Position numbers and translations under genes: made by a program. Shown here piece by piece: positions 18,305 to 24,921 of a DNA stretch of 64,000 bases. Under the pieces are notes generated by a model. It worked only from the letters and a program-made list of their open reading frames with translations. It was not told the DNA's origin and made no database searches. The DNA is from Siderastrea siderea. Lineage: Eukaryota; Cnidaria; Anthozoa; Scleractinia; Rhizangiidae. The number at the start of each line of letters is the position of its first letter. Position 1 is the first letter of the stretch. The stretch is taken from positions 1,860,001 to 1,924,000 of the forward strand of contig OZ034976.1 of the NCBI GenBank assembly GCA_964030785.1, read 5' to 3'.

Positions 18305-19705
18305 ATGCCTGACGTGAGTACACAAACCGCCCCGGCTCACGAGCGTTCCGAAGGGACCGTCAACCCTGCCTTACGGATTTTCAAGGTGCCACCGACCGAC
18401 ATTAGCATCAATGCCTATCGCATGGTCACCATTCAACCCACCACCACGGGTATCAATCCCATGGAATTCATCATTCCAGGGTTGGACGATTTTGTGGATT
18501 TGGGACGCAGTTACTTTACCATGGAATTGAGTTTGAAAAAGGACGATAACGGGAACTTGGTGGCCGCGGAGAAATTGTGGCCCGTCAATAATTTGGCCCA
18601 TTCCATCATCAAACAAATTGACTTGCAGTTGAATGGCACGTTGATCAGTCCACAATCCGACACCTATCATTACAAAGCTTACCTAGAAACCTTGCTGAAT
18701 TATGACCGAGAAGATGGCAAGACCGTGTTAGGACCCCAAGGCTGGTTCAATCAAGTGGATTTCCCACCCCAATGGACTGCCAACAACACCGACAGCGCTA
18801 CACCACATAATGACTACCGGGATCTCCCCGCCCATCACAAAGGAGCCTTGGCCGCCATGGTAGCCGAAACCGCCAAGTATGCTGCAGGTGCCACCCACAG
18901 TCTAGTGTTTACCCCGCACTTGGAAGTCTTTCACACTGGCAAACTGTTGGTGCCTGGTATCGAAATCAAGATGAAATTTCATTTCAATGGCCCCAGCCTG
19001 TTTTTGAATGGAGTGGCTCTAGCCGGCCGATTGATGGAAGGGGATGTGAAACTACGGTTTCATCTCTGCCAACTGCGTTTGAATGACGCCATCTACCAGA
19101 GTATATCTAGCAAAAGACACAATGAAGGAGAAGTGGCGGCTTACCCGACCGTCCGCAGTGAAATCCGGACTTTCAGCATGCAAAACAACCTGGTCCGCTT
19201 TGATATCCCCAACCTGTTTCAAAACAGAATACCTGACCGAATGATTGTGGGGTTACTGGACAGCCGTGCCTTCAATGGAGATGTGACCCGAGATCCTTTC
19301 TGTTTCCAGAAATTTGGTCTGACCTCCATTCGACAGATTGTCAAAGGAGAAGAATACCCTTATGAAACCCTCCAGTTAGTGCGCAACAATGGCACCCGAG
19401 ATAATCTAGGCTACTTCCGTTTTCTGCAAGCCAGTGGTGCCTGGTGTAAAATGAAAGGCAACATGGTAGAACTGCTGGATTGGGGCCACAGGAAAAATTG
19501 TACCTTGTTCATGTTTGACAATGTGGCCAATGGATGTGCTGACAGTCAAAACCGCAACCCCAAGCAAACGGGAGATTTACAACTGGTGTTGGAATTTGGA
19601 GCTGCCCCCGGTGTCAATATAACCGTACTCGTGTATGGAGAATTTGAGAATTTGCTGGAGATTGACAGGAACGGAGCCGTGTTGTATAACATTTACCAGC
19701 ACTGA
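18305..19705 (+). CDS. MCP: Probable major capsid protein, double jelly roll
   Basis: 466 aa. Conserved N-motif VPPTDISI (residues 28-35) followed by PMEFIIPGLDDFVDLGRSYF, then the signature around PVNNLAHSIIKQIDLQLNG (93-111) and YHYKAYLETLLNY (near 121-133), which I recognise from Polinton/adintovirus-type capsid proteins; the size fits two jelly-roll domains. It should form the hexon-like trimers of the capsid. The strongest beta segments and the C-terminal LVLEFGAAP ... VLVYGEFENLLEI agree with this fold. The stop overlaps the start of the protease gene (TGATG). In element B the first ~20 residues differ but the body is nearly identical. Confidence 0.82.
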   Translation: MPDVSTQTAPAHERSEGTVNPALRIFKVPPTDISINAYRMVTIQPTTTGINPMEFIIPGLDDFVDLGRSYFTMELSLKKDDNGNLVAAEKLWPVNNLAHSIIKQIDLQLNGTLISPQSDTYHYKAYLETLLNYDREDGKTVLGPQGWFNQVDFPPQWTANNTDSATPHNDYRDLPAHHKGALAAMVAETAKYAAGATHSLVFTPHLEVFHTGKLLVPGIEIKMKFHFNGPSLFLNGVALAGRLMEGDVKLRFHLCQLRLNDAIYQSISSKRHNEGEVAAYPTVRSEIRTFSMQNNLVRFDIPNLFQNRIPDRMIVGLLDSRAFNGDVTRDPFCFQKFGLTSIRQIVKGEEYPYETLQLVRNNGTRDNLGYFRFLQASGAWCKMKGNMVELLDWGHRKNCTLFMFDNVANGCADSQNRNPKQTGDLQLVLEFGAAPGVNITVLVYGEFENLLEIDRNGAVLYNIYQH

Positions 19706-20244
19706 TGGAACATGTGGCCTTGAATAATGTGCAGTTGGATTATTTAGCCCGAGACGACCCCCAATTGAACCCGGTCTTTTACGGAACCGTGGCCTGTGAT
19801 CGTTTACCCAAGAGTCCTGTCAAGACCCAACCCCAAGGGTACATTGTGAATACCGACCCACACGATCAACCGGGACAACATTGGTTAGCGGTGTGGACCG
19901 ATGGAAAGGTGTGTGAAGTCCTGGACAGTTATGCTTTGCCCATGGACACGTACGTGCAAGCTACCCCGTTACGAGATTGGATTGTCCAACATTGGAAGTA
20001 TGTAGTGACCAATGGCAAGTCCCTCCAAGCCATTACAAGCAAGAGTTGTGGTGATTACGCCTTGTTGTACTTGAAAGCCAAAGCCCGTGGACGGACCTTG
20101 CAAGCGTTTTTAAATGAGTTTTCGGATCATGATTATGTTAGTAATGACCATCAAGCCGGTCAACGCCTTCAACAATTGATTGTAGGTCAAGAAGCCAGAT
20201 GGTATCAACTCTGTTGTCATCCGTATCATCAATGTAATCATTAA
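19705..20244 (+). CDS. PRO: Adenain-like cysteine protease
   Basis: 179 aa, close in size to adenovirus protease. Catalytic residues are visible: H59 in GQHWLAVW, D74 in EVLDSYALP, C115 in SKSCGDYALLYL, and a Gln at about 108 for the oxyanion hole. This is the Ulp1/adenain (C5-like) order His-Asp-Gln-Cys. It matures capsid precursors, typically after Gly-Gly motifs. Several small neighbours carry QRGG or MRGG and are candidate substrates. The start overlaps the capsid gene stop. Element B orthologue at 58481-59020 has the same length and residues. Confidence 0.9.
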   Translation: MEHVALNNVQLDYLARDDPQLNPVFYGTVACDRLPKSPVKTQPQGYIVNTDPHDQPGQHWLAVWTDGKVCEVLDSYALPMDTYVQATPLRDWIVQHWKYVVTNGKSLQAITSKSCGDYALLYLKAKARGRTLQAFLNEFSDHDYVSNDHQAGQRLQQLIVGQEARWYQLCCHPYHQCNH

Positions 20245-20272
20245 ATAAAATTTGTTGGAAAAAAGTGGTGTC

Positions 20273-20357
20273 GGAGTCGTAGCTCAGTGGGTAGAGCCTT
20301 TGGATCCCCTCGAATACATGAGGAGGGTCGTGCGTGGGTTCGAGTCCCACCGATTCC
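20273..20357 (+). tRNA. tRNA-like gene with long variable arm (class II-like)
   Basis: 85 nt in the only sizeable gap between protease and ATPase. Acceptor stem GGAGTCG/CGATTCC pairs over 7 bp (one G-T). D arm GCTC-AGTGGGTA-GAGC. T arm GTGGG-TTCGAGT-CCCAC is perfect. The A box (TAGCTCAGTGGG) and B box (GGTTCGAGTCC) match the Pol III consensus. A long variable arm CATGA-GGAGGG-TCGTG pairs over 5 bp. The anticodon stem TTTGG/TCGAA pairs but closes a 6-nt loop ATCCCC, one short of normal, so the anticodon cannot be assigned (CCC if T33 is conserved). No CCA is encoded. The element B copy keeps every stem. Confidence 0.75.
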
Positions 20358-20371
20358 AATAAAAAGGTGCC

Positions 20372-20379
20372 TTTTTTTT
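20372..20379 (+). terminator. Pol III-type T-run after the tRNA-like gene
   Basis: Eight T begin 15 bp after the acceptor stem, the usual RNA polymerase III terminator. Element B has nine at the matching place (58346-58354, minus strand). Confidence 0.75.
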
Positions 20380-20402
20380 CTAAGGGGTAGTTCGTCATCA
20401 TC

Positions 20403-21056
20403 ATGCAAACGGGGAAACCGTTTCGTTTTCATACTCCTTCCTCTATCTTGGTGGTGGGACCTTCGGGATGTGGTAAAACCGCGTTTACGGAAAAACTCTT
20501 GGTAGACAACCCGGAGTTGTTTGAAAGTCCACCGACCCAAATGCATTATTGTTATGGGGCCTGGCAAGATCGATTTCAAGGCATGCAAGATCAAGGGGCG
20601 GTGTTTCACGAAGGGATTCCCGATCATGAGGCCTTAGTGCAATGGTTTCCTGAAGGACAGGGGGTCCTGGTTTTGGATGATTTAATGGATGAAGGGAGTC
20701 ACGATAAACGCGTGTTGGATTTATTCACCAAACATTCGCATCATCAAGGGGTGACCGTCCTATACTTGTGCCAAGACATGTTTCCCGTGGGTCGCTATGC
20801 GAAAAGTATATCCCGCAATGCCCATTACATTGTGGCGTTCAAGAACCCCCGAGATCAATTAGGGGTACGCAATGTCATGCTTCAATCGTTTCCGACCACT
20901 TGGAAAGACACGTTGGAGACGTTTCATCAAGCCACCACACGACCGTATGGGTATTTGGTCTTGGATTTACACCCCGCCTCCTCCGATCAACAACGGGTGT
21001 TGAGTCACCTGTTAAAAGACGAAGGATGGACTCGCACCTATCAAAAACGACTATAA
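20403..21056 (+). CDS. ATP: DNA-packaging ATPase (FtsK/HerA-type)
   Basis: 217 aa. Walker A GPSGCGKT at residues 19-26 after the beta strand SSILVV, and Walker B GVLVLDD (87-93). Downstream HHQGVTVLYLCQDMFP and SISRNAHYIVAFKNPRDQLGV fit the sensor region of the A32-like packaging ATPases of Polintons, adintoviruses and nucleocytoplasmic viruses. It would pump the genome into capsids. It follows the protease and the tRNA-like gene on the same strand. The element B orthologue (57673-58326) is almost identical. Confidence 0.92.
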   Translation: MQTGKPFRFHTPSSILVVGPSGCGKTAFTEKLLVDNPELFESPPTQMHYCYGAWQDRFQGMQDQGAVFHEGIPDHEALVQWFPEGQGVLVLDDLMDEGSHDKRVLDLFTKHSHHQGVTVLYLCQDMFPVGRYAKSISRNAHYIVAFKNPRDQLGVRNVMLQSFPTTWKDTLETFHQATTRPYGYLVLDLHPASSDQQRVLSHLLKDEGWTRTYQKRL

Positions 21057-21095
21057 AGGCACCCCCTTGGAACAGGTAAAAAGAGAAAGCAAACC

Positions 21096-22043
21096 ATGGC
21101 CGATGATGACGATGACCGTCAACCTCCGCAATCGTACGATACCGTGTCCCCTGCGGGGGTGGGGGCGGCCAGCGGCAATCAAATGTCCACAAGCGCCTGG
21201 CAAGATTTGTATTTCACGGGAGACCAAGGCCTTCTCGACGTCGCCATGGAGGAAATGGAAGCCGAGCCCCTCTTTCAGTTTATGGAAGCTCTCCCCATTA
21301 CCGGTAGAGATGGTGCGCCCCCTGCCCAGGCCTCTTCCCCTGCTGGGGTAGGAAGTCCAGGAAGTCAATCCTACCGTAGCATACACACTACCCCGGAGTC
21401 TTCTGGTGCTCGAACCCCTGCGAGTCCTCCTAGCGTACCTTTGGCAGCGGGTGCTCGAACAGCAGCGGGTGCTGGGGGTAATGGTAATGGACGTGGTGGT
21501 GGACGTGGTGGACGTGGTGGTGGACGTGGTGGTGGACGCGGTGGTGGAAGCGGTCGTGGTGGTGGTGGTGGACGTGGTGCTGGTGGTGGTGGTGGTGCTG
21601 GTGGTGCTGGTGGTGGAGGTGCTGGTGGTGCTGGTGCTGGTGGTGCTGGTGGTGCTGGTGGTGCTGGTGCTGGTGGTGGTGGAGGTGGTGGTGGTGGTGG
21701 AGGTGGAGGTGGTGGTGGTGGTGGTGCTGGTGGGGGTCGTCGTGGACGACGACCGAGACGAATACGAGGACGACGACGAAATACCCCCACTTCCCCTTTG
21801 ACACCTGCCTCCAATCCAGCTACCCCTCGAGGATCTTGGACGTCTGGGAGTTCTGGCAGACAGCCTCGTACCTTGCGTCAAGCGGATTTACAACGACGTT
21901 TACGTATGCTGTTACAAGATCAAGAACAGTTAGCCCAAGGACGTGAAATTGCTAATGTCACCATGACCAATAGCATTGTGACCAGTTATAAACAAGGAGG
22001 AGCACCGAGTGTACAAACCTCGTCGTCCCGTGTTTCGCCGTAA
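21096..22043 (+). CDS. Gly/Arg-rich low-complexity protein (315 aa)
   Basis: Starts in good context (ACCATGG). Acidic N-terminus (MADDDDDRQ), a Pro/Ser-rich segment, a long RGG/GGR then poly-Gly/Ala block (residues ~128-215) encoded by GGT and GCT triplets, an Arg cluster, and a conserved C-terminal tail (TLRQADLQRRLRMLLQDQEQLAQGREIANVT region, ~265-295). RGG blocks bind nucleic acid or drive condensation. The tail may be the functional or coiled part. The element B copy is 305 aa with a repeat block of different length, so the middle slips. Other open frames across the repeat are by-products. Confidence 0.7.
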   Translation: MADDDDDRQPPQSYDTVSPAGVGAASGNQMSTSAWQDLYFTGDQGLLDVAMEEMEAEPLFQFMEALPITGRDGAPPAQASSPAGVGSPGSQSYRSIHTTPESSGARTPASPPSVPLAAGARTAAGAGGNGNGRGGGRGGRGGGRGGGRGGGSGRGGGGGRGAGGGGGAGGAGGGGAGGAGAGGAGGAGGAGAGGGGGGGGGGGGGGGGGGAGGGRRGRRPRRIRGRRRNTPTSPLTPASNPATPRGSWTSGSSGRQPRTLRQADLQRRLRMLLQDQEQLAQGREIANVTMTNSIVTSYKQGGAPSVQTSSSRVSP

Positions 22044-22045
22044 AG

Positions 22046-22708
22046 ATGAAAACCGTCGTGTCGTTATTGAATGGATCGAAACAGCATGGTCTTCCCTTCC
22101 CCCCAGAATTATTACAACGCATGGATTCCTTGTATGCCTTTTATCATCAACAATGGTGGTGTTATCGAAAAATGTTGAATCATTACAGGTGTATCAATGC
22201 CTTGTTCAATGGTATGGCCTTACTCCTGATGGCCGCTGGTATGATTGCGGGTCCCCTTTTGGAAAACAGTACGTTGGTAGCCTGTTTGGCGGCGGTGGGC
22301 ACCGTGGTCAAAGGATGGAATGATTTTAAACAATACCGATTTAAAGTGACCATGAGTCGATTTGCGTTTACCACCTATGCCAAAGCCTTGACCGAATTGA
22401 AAACCCATGTGCGGGGTATTCCCTTAGAGGATCTGGAACGATTTTTAATCAAGATGCAAACCTTGGATGATACCATTGTGGATTTCACCCCTCCGTTACC
22501 CAAACGATGTCTCCAAGATTACCATGGTCATTTTGTGTACCAACCCTTGGAAGCCCTATGCTATGTAGACGGATGTCCTCGTCCCTTGAGACCCAAAGAC
22601 TATTGGATCCATAAAAAGCCGCTCCCTCCTAGTCCCACACTCTTAGAACCATGGCCGTCCAACGACGACGACGACGCAGAAAAAGGAAACAACGAGGAGG
22701 GGCTTTAA
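22046..22708 (+). CDS. Two-TM membrane protein (220 aa), SLATT-like layout
   Basis: Starts 2 bp after the preceding stop. The N-terminal soluble part is rich in aromatics (MDSLYAFYHQQWWCYRKML). Two adjacent hydrophobic helices follow (residues ~49-72 and ~75-92), then a long amphipathic segment (KGWNDFKQYRFKVTMSRFAF, LTELKTH), a Cys/Pro-rich part and an acidic tail (NDDDDAEKGNNEEGL). Two close TM helices followed by a helical cytoplasmic stretch recall SLATT (SLOG-associated 2TM) proteins, and this element also encodes a SLOG protein, but the match is by layout only. It could equally be an envelope or internal-membrane protein. Conserved in element B (56047-56712). Confidence 0.65.
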   Translation: MKTVVSLLNGSKQHGLPFPPELLQRMDSLYAFYHQQWWCYRKMLNHYRCINALFNGMALLLMAAGMIAGPLLENSTLVACLAAVGTVVKGWNDFKQYRFKVTMSRFAFTTYAKALTELKTHVRGIPLEDLERFLIKMQTLDDTIVDFTPPLPKRCLQDYHGHFVYQPLEALCYVDGCPRPLRPKDYWIHKKPLPPSPTLLEPWPSNDDDDAEKGNNEEGL

Positions 22709-22980
22709 TGCGCCGCAAACCCCGTTTGGTGGATAAAATTGCCCATGGCATGAGTATGTTTCTATCAGGTCCAGCGCCTGGGTTTGGACTGGCTTTAGGC
22801 AAATTAGGGGGTCAAGCCTTGAAAGGCATTACCGATAATGTACAACATTACCGACGACAACGAGGTGGGGGTTGGTGGCAAGATTTCAAACGCAATACCC
22901 GTCAAGGCTATAAAGAGACGCGGGATGCCATCAAACAAGACAAAGCCCTTCAACGTCTATTGACGGGTCGACCATGGTGA
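22651..22980 (+). CDS. Basic protein with two QRGG motifs (109 aa)
   Basis: Overlaps the end of the 2-TM gene in another frame; ATG in good context (ACCATGG). Arg/Lys tract then KQRGGALMRRKP (residues ~13-24), a Gly-rich amphipathic part (MSMFLSGPAPGFGLALGKLGGQAL), then a second RRQRGGGWWQDF (near 68-79) and a helical end. Two possible Gly-Gly cleavage sites would release the middle segment. Probably a core or membrane-active precursor. The element B orthologue (55775-56107) keeps both motifs. Confidence 0.68.
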   Translation: MAVQRRRRRRKRKQRGGALMRRKPRLVDKIAHGMSMFLSGPAPGFGLALGKLGGQALKGITDNVQHYRRQRGGGWWQDFKRNTRQGYKETRDAIKQDKALQRLLTGRPW

Positions 22981-23138
22981 GGAGGAGAAGACGACGCCGT
23001 CGTCAACGAGGCGGTTTTTTAAATCTATTGGTCCCCGCCATGGTAGGATTGGGGAAAGCCGCGGCCTTGGAAACGGATAAACGTATAAAACGCACGATTC
23101 AAAAAGCCAATCAACGGTATCGTCGTCGTCACCGATAA
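22974..23138 (+). CDS. Short core-like protein with Arg tract and QRGG (54 aa)
   Basis: The ATG lies inside the last codons of the preceding gene (CCATGGTGA), in another frame. Product: MV, eight Arg, QRGGFLNLLVPAMVGLGKAAAL, then a basic helical tail ending RYRRRHR. Same layout as the 61-aa protein at 17496. Element B keeps it as 55 aa at 55614-55781 with QRGGFLNLLVPAM unchanged and only conservative changes. That level of conservation in such a short frame supports it as real. Its shortness makes it easy to miss. Confidence 0.68.
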   Translation: MVRRRRRRRRQRGGFLNLLVPAMVGLGKAAALETDKRIKRTIQKANQRYRRRHR

Positions 23139-23141
23139 AGG

Positions 23142-23459
23142 ATGCAACGTCTTCGACGTCAATTCCCGTTTTTACGATCCATGTTACAAGAAGCCAATGG
23201 TTCCAAACGTCAAGAGTTGTTACAACATGCCAATGCCGATCAAATCAATGCTGTGAGTGAATTGGTCTTGAACTTCTTAAAAAACAAGATTCCCGTCACC
23301 CCACCCATGCTGGCTAAACTTCAACCCTATAAAAAGGTACTACGTGATTTGGGACGTCGTCGACATTCCGTCAAAAAACGTCGTCAGTGGTTAGTCCGAC
23401 AAAAAGGAAGCGGGTTGTTTCAAGGACTTCACGAGGTGTTATGTCAATGTGTTCGTTAA
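23142..23459 (+). CDS. Conserved Polinton-type small protein (105 aa)
   Basis: Starts 3 bp after the previous stop. All-helical, basic: QRLRRQFPFLRSMLQEANGS, then NADQINAVSELVLNFLKNKIPVTPPMLAKLQPYKKVL, a basic stretch (GRRRHSVKKRRQWL) and a Gly-containing end (QKGSGLFQGL). I recall similar proteins next to Polinton genes in many invertebrates, with no assigned function. QKGSG could be another protease site. Its last bases overlap the following small gene. Element B orthologue 55293-55610. Confidence 0.72.
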   Translation: MQRLRRQFPFLRSMLQEANGSKRQELLQHANADQINAVSELVLNFLKNKIPVTPPMLAKLQPYKKVLRDLGRRRHSVKKRRQWLVRQKGSGLFQGLHEVLCQCVR

Positions 23460-23671
23460 CCCTCCCTACGTGGATGACTCTGTTACAAGAGGCCAATCGG
23501 GCCACCGACAAGTGGAAAGACGAGTGTCATTATTGGAAGCATAAATATCACCTGTTGTATCGAGAGTACCAACACATCTTGAGGGCCCGTCTTTGTAAGA
23601 GTTGCCGTGACCAGGAAGACGGGGAACTTTGCCCCGACTGTAGTCAACGATCATGGACGAGGTGTACATGA
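23441..23671 (+). CDS. Small coiled-coil/zinc-ribbon protein (76 aa)
   Basis: ATG at 23441 overlaps the end of the preceding gene; an in-frame upstream extension lacks an ATG. The middle is helical and rich in aromatics (KWKDECHYWKHKYHLLYREYQHIL); the end has CKSC ... CPDC, spaced like a small zinc ribbon. Function unknown. In element B most of this gene is deleted and the remaining ends are out of frame (55203-55310), so it is not essential for element spread or was lost recently. Confidence 0.55.
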   Translation: MSMCSLTLPTWMTLLQEANRATDKWKDECHYWKHKYHLLYREYQHILRARLCKSCRDQEDGELCPDCSQRSWTRCT

Positions 23672-24303
23672 TTCCCCAAAAGGACTTGGAACAACTCATT
23701 CAATATTACAAAGGAGAACTCACCGAAAATGCCTTGTTGAACAAAGCCGCGACGCTCGCCGCCAAAAAACATGTGTTATTAGCCAACCCCCAATTACCTC
23801 CCGCCCTGGTCAATGCTCAAACCAAACCGTTGAGTCAAGAATTAATCAAGTTAACCAAACGCATTCGTCAATTTCCTGGCGGGGTGGGGGTTGGTGCCCC
23901 GGGTGCCCCGGGTGGTCCACCAGGCGAAGAAGAAGAAGAAGCCGGGGATTTGGTGACGGGACCCGTGGAACAATGGTTGAAGCGCATGATAAAAGGAGGT
24001 CCGTCGGCTCCCAAACCCACCATTACCCCTGCTACCAGGGAAGGCGCGAGAGAACCGAGACGTTCTACCAGTCGAGGGGAAGAGAGACCTTCTACCAGTC
24101 GAGGGGATACCCGGACGCGTTTACAAGTCATTCGAGAACAGCGCAAGGCTTTGGAAAAAAAGTTAGCTGAGAGTGGTAAAGGCAAAGGCAAAGGCAAAGG
24201 CGTCTCCCGTGAAGTGCAACGATTAAAACCCTTACCCGGTTGGGAAGATTGGACCAAACCCAAACAGCCCCGACGGAGACGTTTGCAATACGACAGTGAA
24301 TAA
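23653..24303 (+). CDS. Conserved structural-type protein (216 aa)
   Basis: Overlaps the preceding gene by 19 bases in another frame. N-terminal helical domain (DEVYMIPQKDLEQLIQYYKGELTENALLNKAATLAA, residues 1-36), a Gly/Pro-rich linker with an acidic patch, two near-repeats of a Ser-Thr-Ser-Arg-Gly segment, a helix (RLQVIREQRKALEKKLAES), a GKGKGKGKG tract and a basic C-terminus. I recall proteins of this general form beside capsid genes of invertebrate Polintons. It may be an internal capsid or scaffold protein. Element B orthologue 54561-55202 (213 aa) differs mainly in the linker. Confidence 0.68.
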   Translation: MDEVYMIPQKDLEQLIQYYKGELTENALLNKAATLAAKKHVLLANPQLPPALVNAQTKPLSQELIKLTKRIRQFPGGVGVGAPGAPGGPPGEEEEEAGDLVTGPVEQWLKRMIKGGPSAPKPTITPATREGAREPRRSTSRGEERPSTSRGDTRTRLQVIREQRKALEKKLAESGKGKGKGKGVSREVQRLKPLPGWEDWTKPKQPRRRRLQYDSE

Positions 24304-24305
24304 AC

Positions 24306-24653
24306 ATGCCCACCAAGAGGAGGAGAAGGGGACGCCCCCAACGAGGAGGGGCCTTGGATGTGCAAAAATGGATTGCAAAAACGGGGAAGGAATTTCATTG
24401 GCCCGGGTATCAGTACATGGGACCTGGCACCCATTTGGCTAAACGTCTGAAACGTGGGGATCCCGGGATCAATCGCTTGGACCAGATTGCTAAGCAACAC
24501 GACATTGATTACAGCCGTGCTAAGAATTTGCAAGATAAATGGAAAGCCGATACCAAGATGATCCAAGCCATTGATCGATTACCCGGCAAGAAAAACAAGA
24601 CCGAACGGGTGGTCAAGAAAATTATGCAAGCCAAGAAACGTTTAAAATTGTAA
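24306..24653 (+). CDS. Parvovirus-type phospholipase A2-like protein
   Basis: 115 aa. After a basic N-terminus with PQRGGALDVQ (residues 11-20) comes the calcium-loop motif YMGPGT (37-42), then GDPGINRLDQIAKQHDIDYS with the catalytic His65-Asp66 dyad, then a Lys-rich helix (~75-115). This is the layout of the parvoviral VP1 unique-region phospholipase domain. In parvoviruses it breaches endosomal membranes during entry; a similar role here is inferred. QRGG at the N-terminus could allow release by the protease. Element B orthologue 54204-54557 is nearly identical. Confidence 0.8.
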   Translation: MPTKRRRRGRPQRGGALDVQKWIAKTGKEFHWPGYQYMGPGTHLAKRLKRGDPGINRLDQIAKQHDIDYSRAKNLQDKWKADTKMIQAIDRLPGKKNKTERVVKKIMQAKKRLKL

Positions 24654-24921
24654 ACATTTAATCACATGTTGAGTCAAAAATGAAAATGTCACATTGTTAT
24701 TCTGCAGTCTTCTGTAGTTCGTGTTGAGTCTCAAGCAGGATTTGCGAGACAAAACCCATTGTGGTGTAGACAATCCAGATAAAATAAAAACAATGTCACT
24801 TGTGCCATTTTGATTGATGAGTTGTCACAAATACTAATACGAATGTTATGCCAAAATACTGACACGGATGTTCTTCCAAAGACTGAGACGATTCTGCCAA
24901 AAATACAAAGACGAGGAGGGT
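24654..24921. other. Convergent 3' intergenic region of element A
   Basis: It lies between the rightward late genes and the leftward regulator gene. It contains AATAAA on the plus strand (24783-24788) and an ATTAAA-type signal for the minus strand near 24657-24662. Much of it (about 24700-24800) is conserved in element B at 54030-54130. It is best read as two 3' UTRs with polyadenylation sites. Confidence 0.55.

Noticed and set aside
20273..20357. Class I tRNA with a short intron
   Set aside because: No pairing can be found between the segment after the D arm and the bases just before the T arm that would give an anticodon stem, whereas a 5-bp variable arm pairs in both copies.
21051..21881. 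Several long open frames on both strands across the GGT/GCT repeat (poly-Thr/Ser, poly-Pro, poly-Val/Asp, poly-His proteins), also at 56792-57459
   Set aside because: All are by-products of a trinucleotide repeat that lacks stops in most frames. Only the frame giving the Gly/Arg-rich protein has conserved non-repeat ends in both elements.
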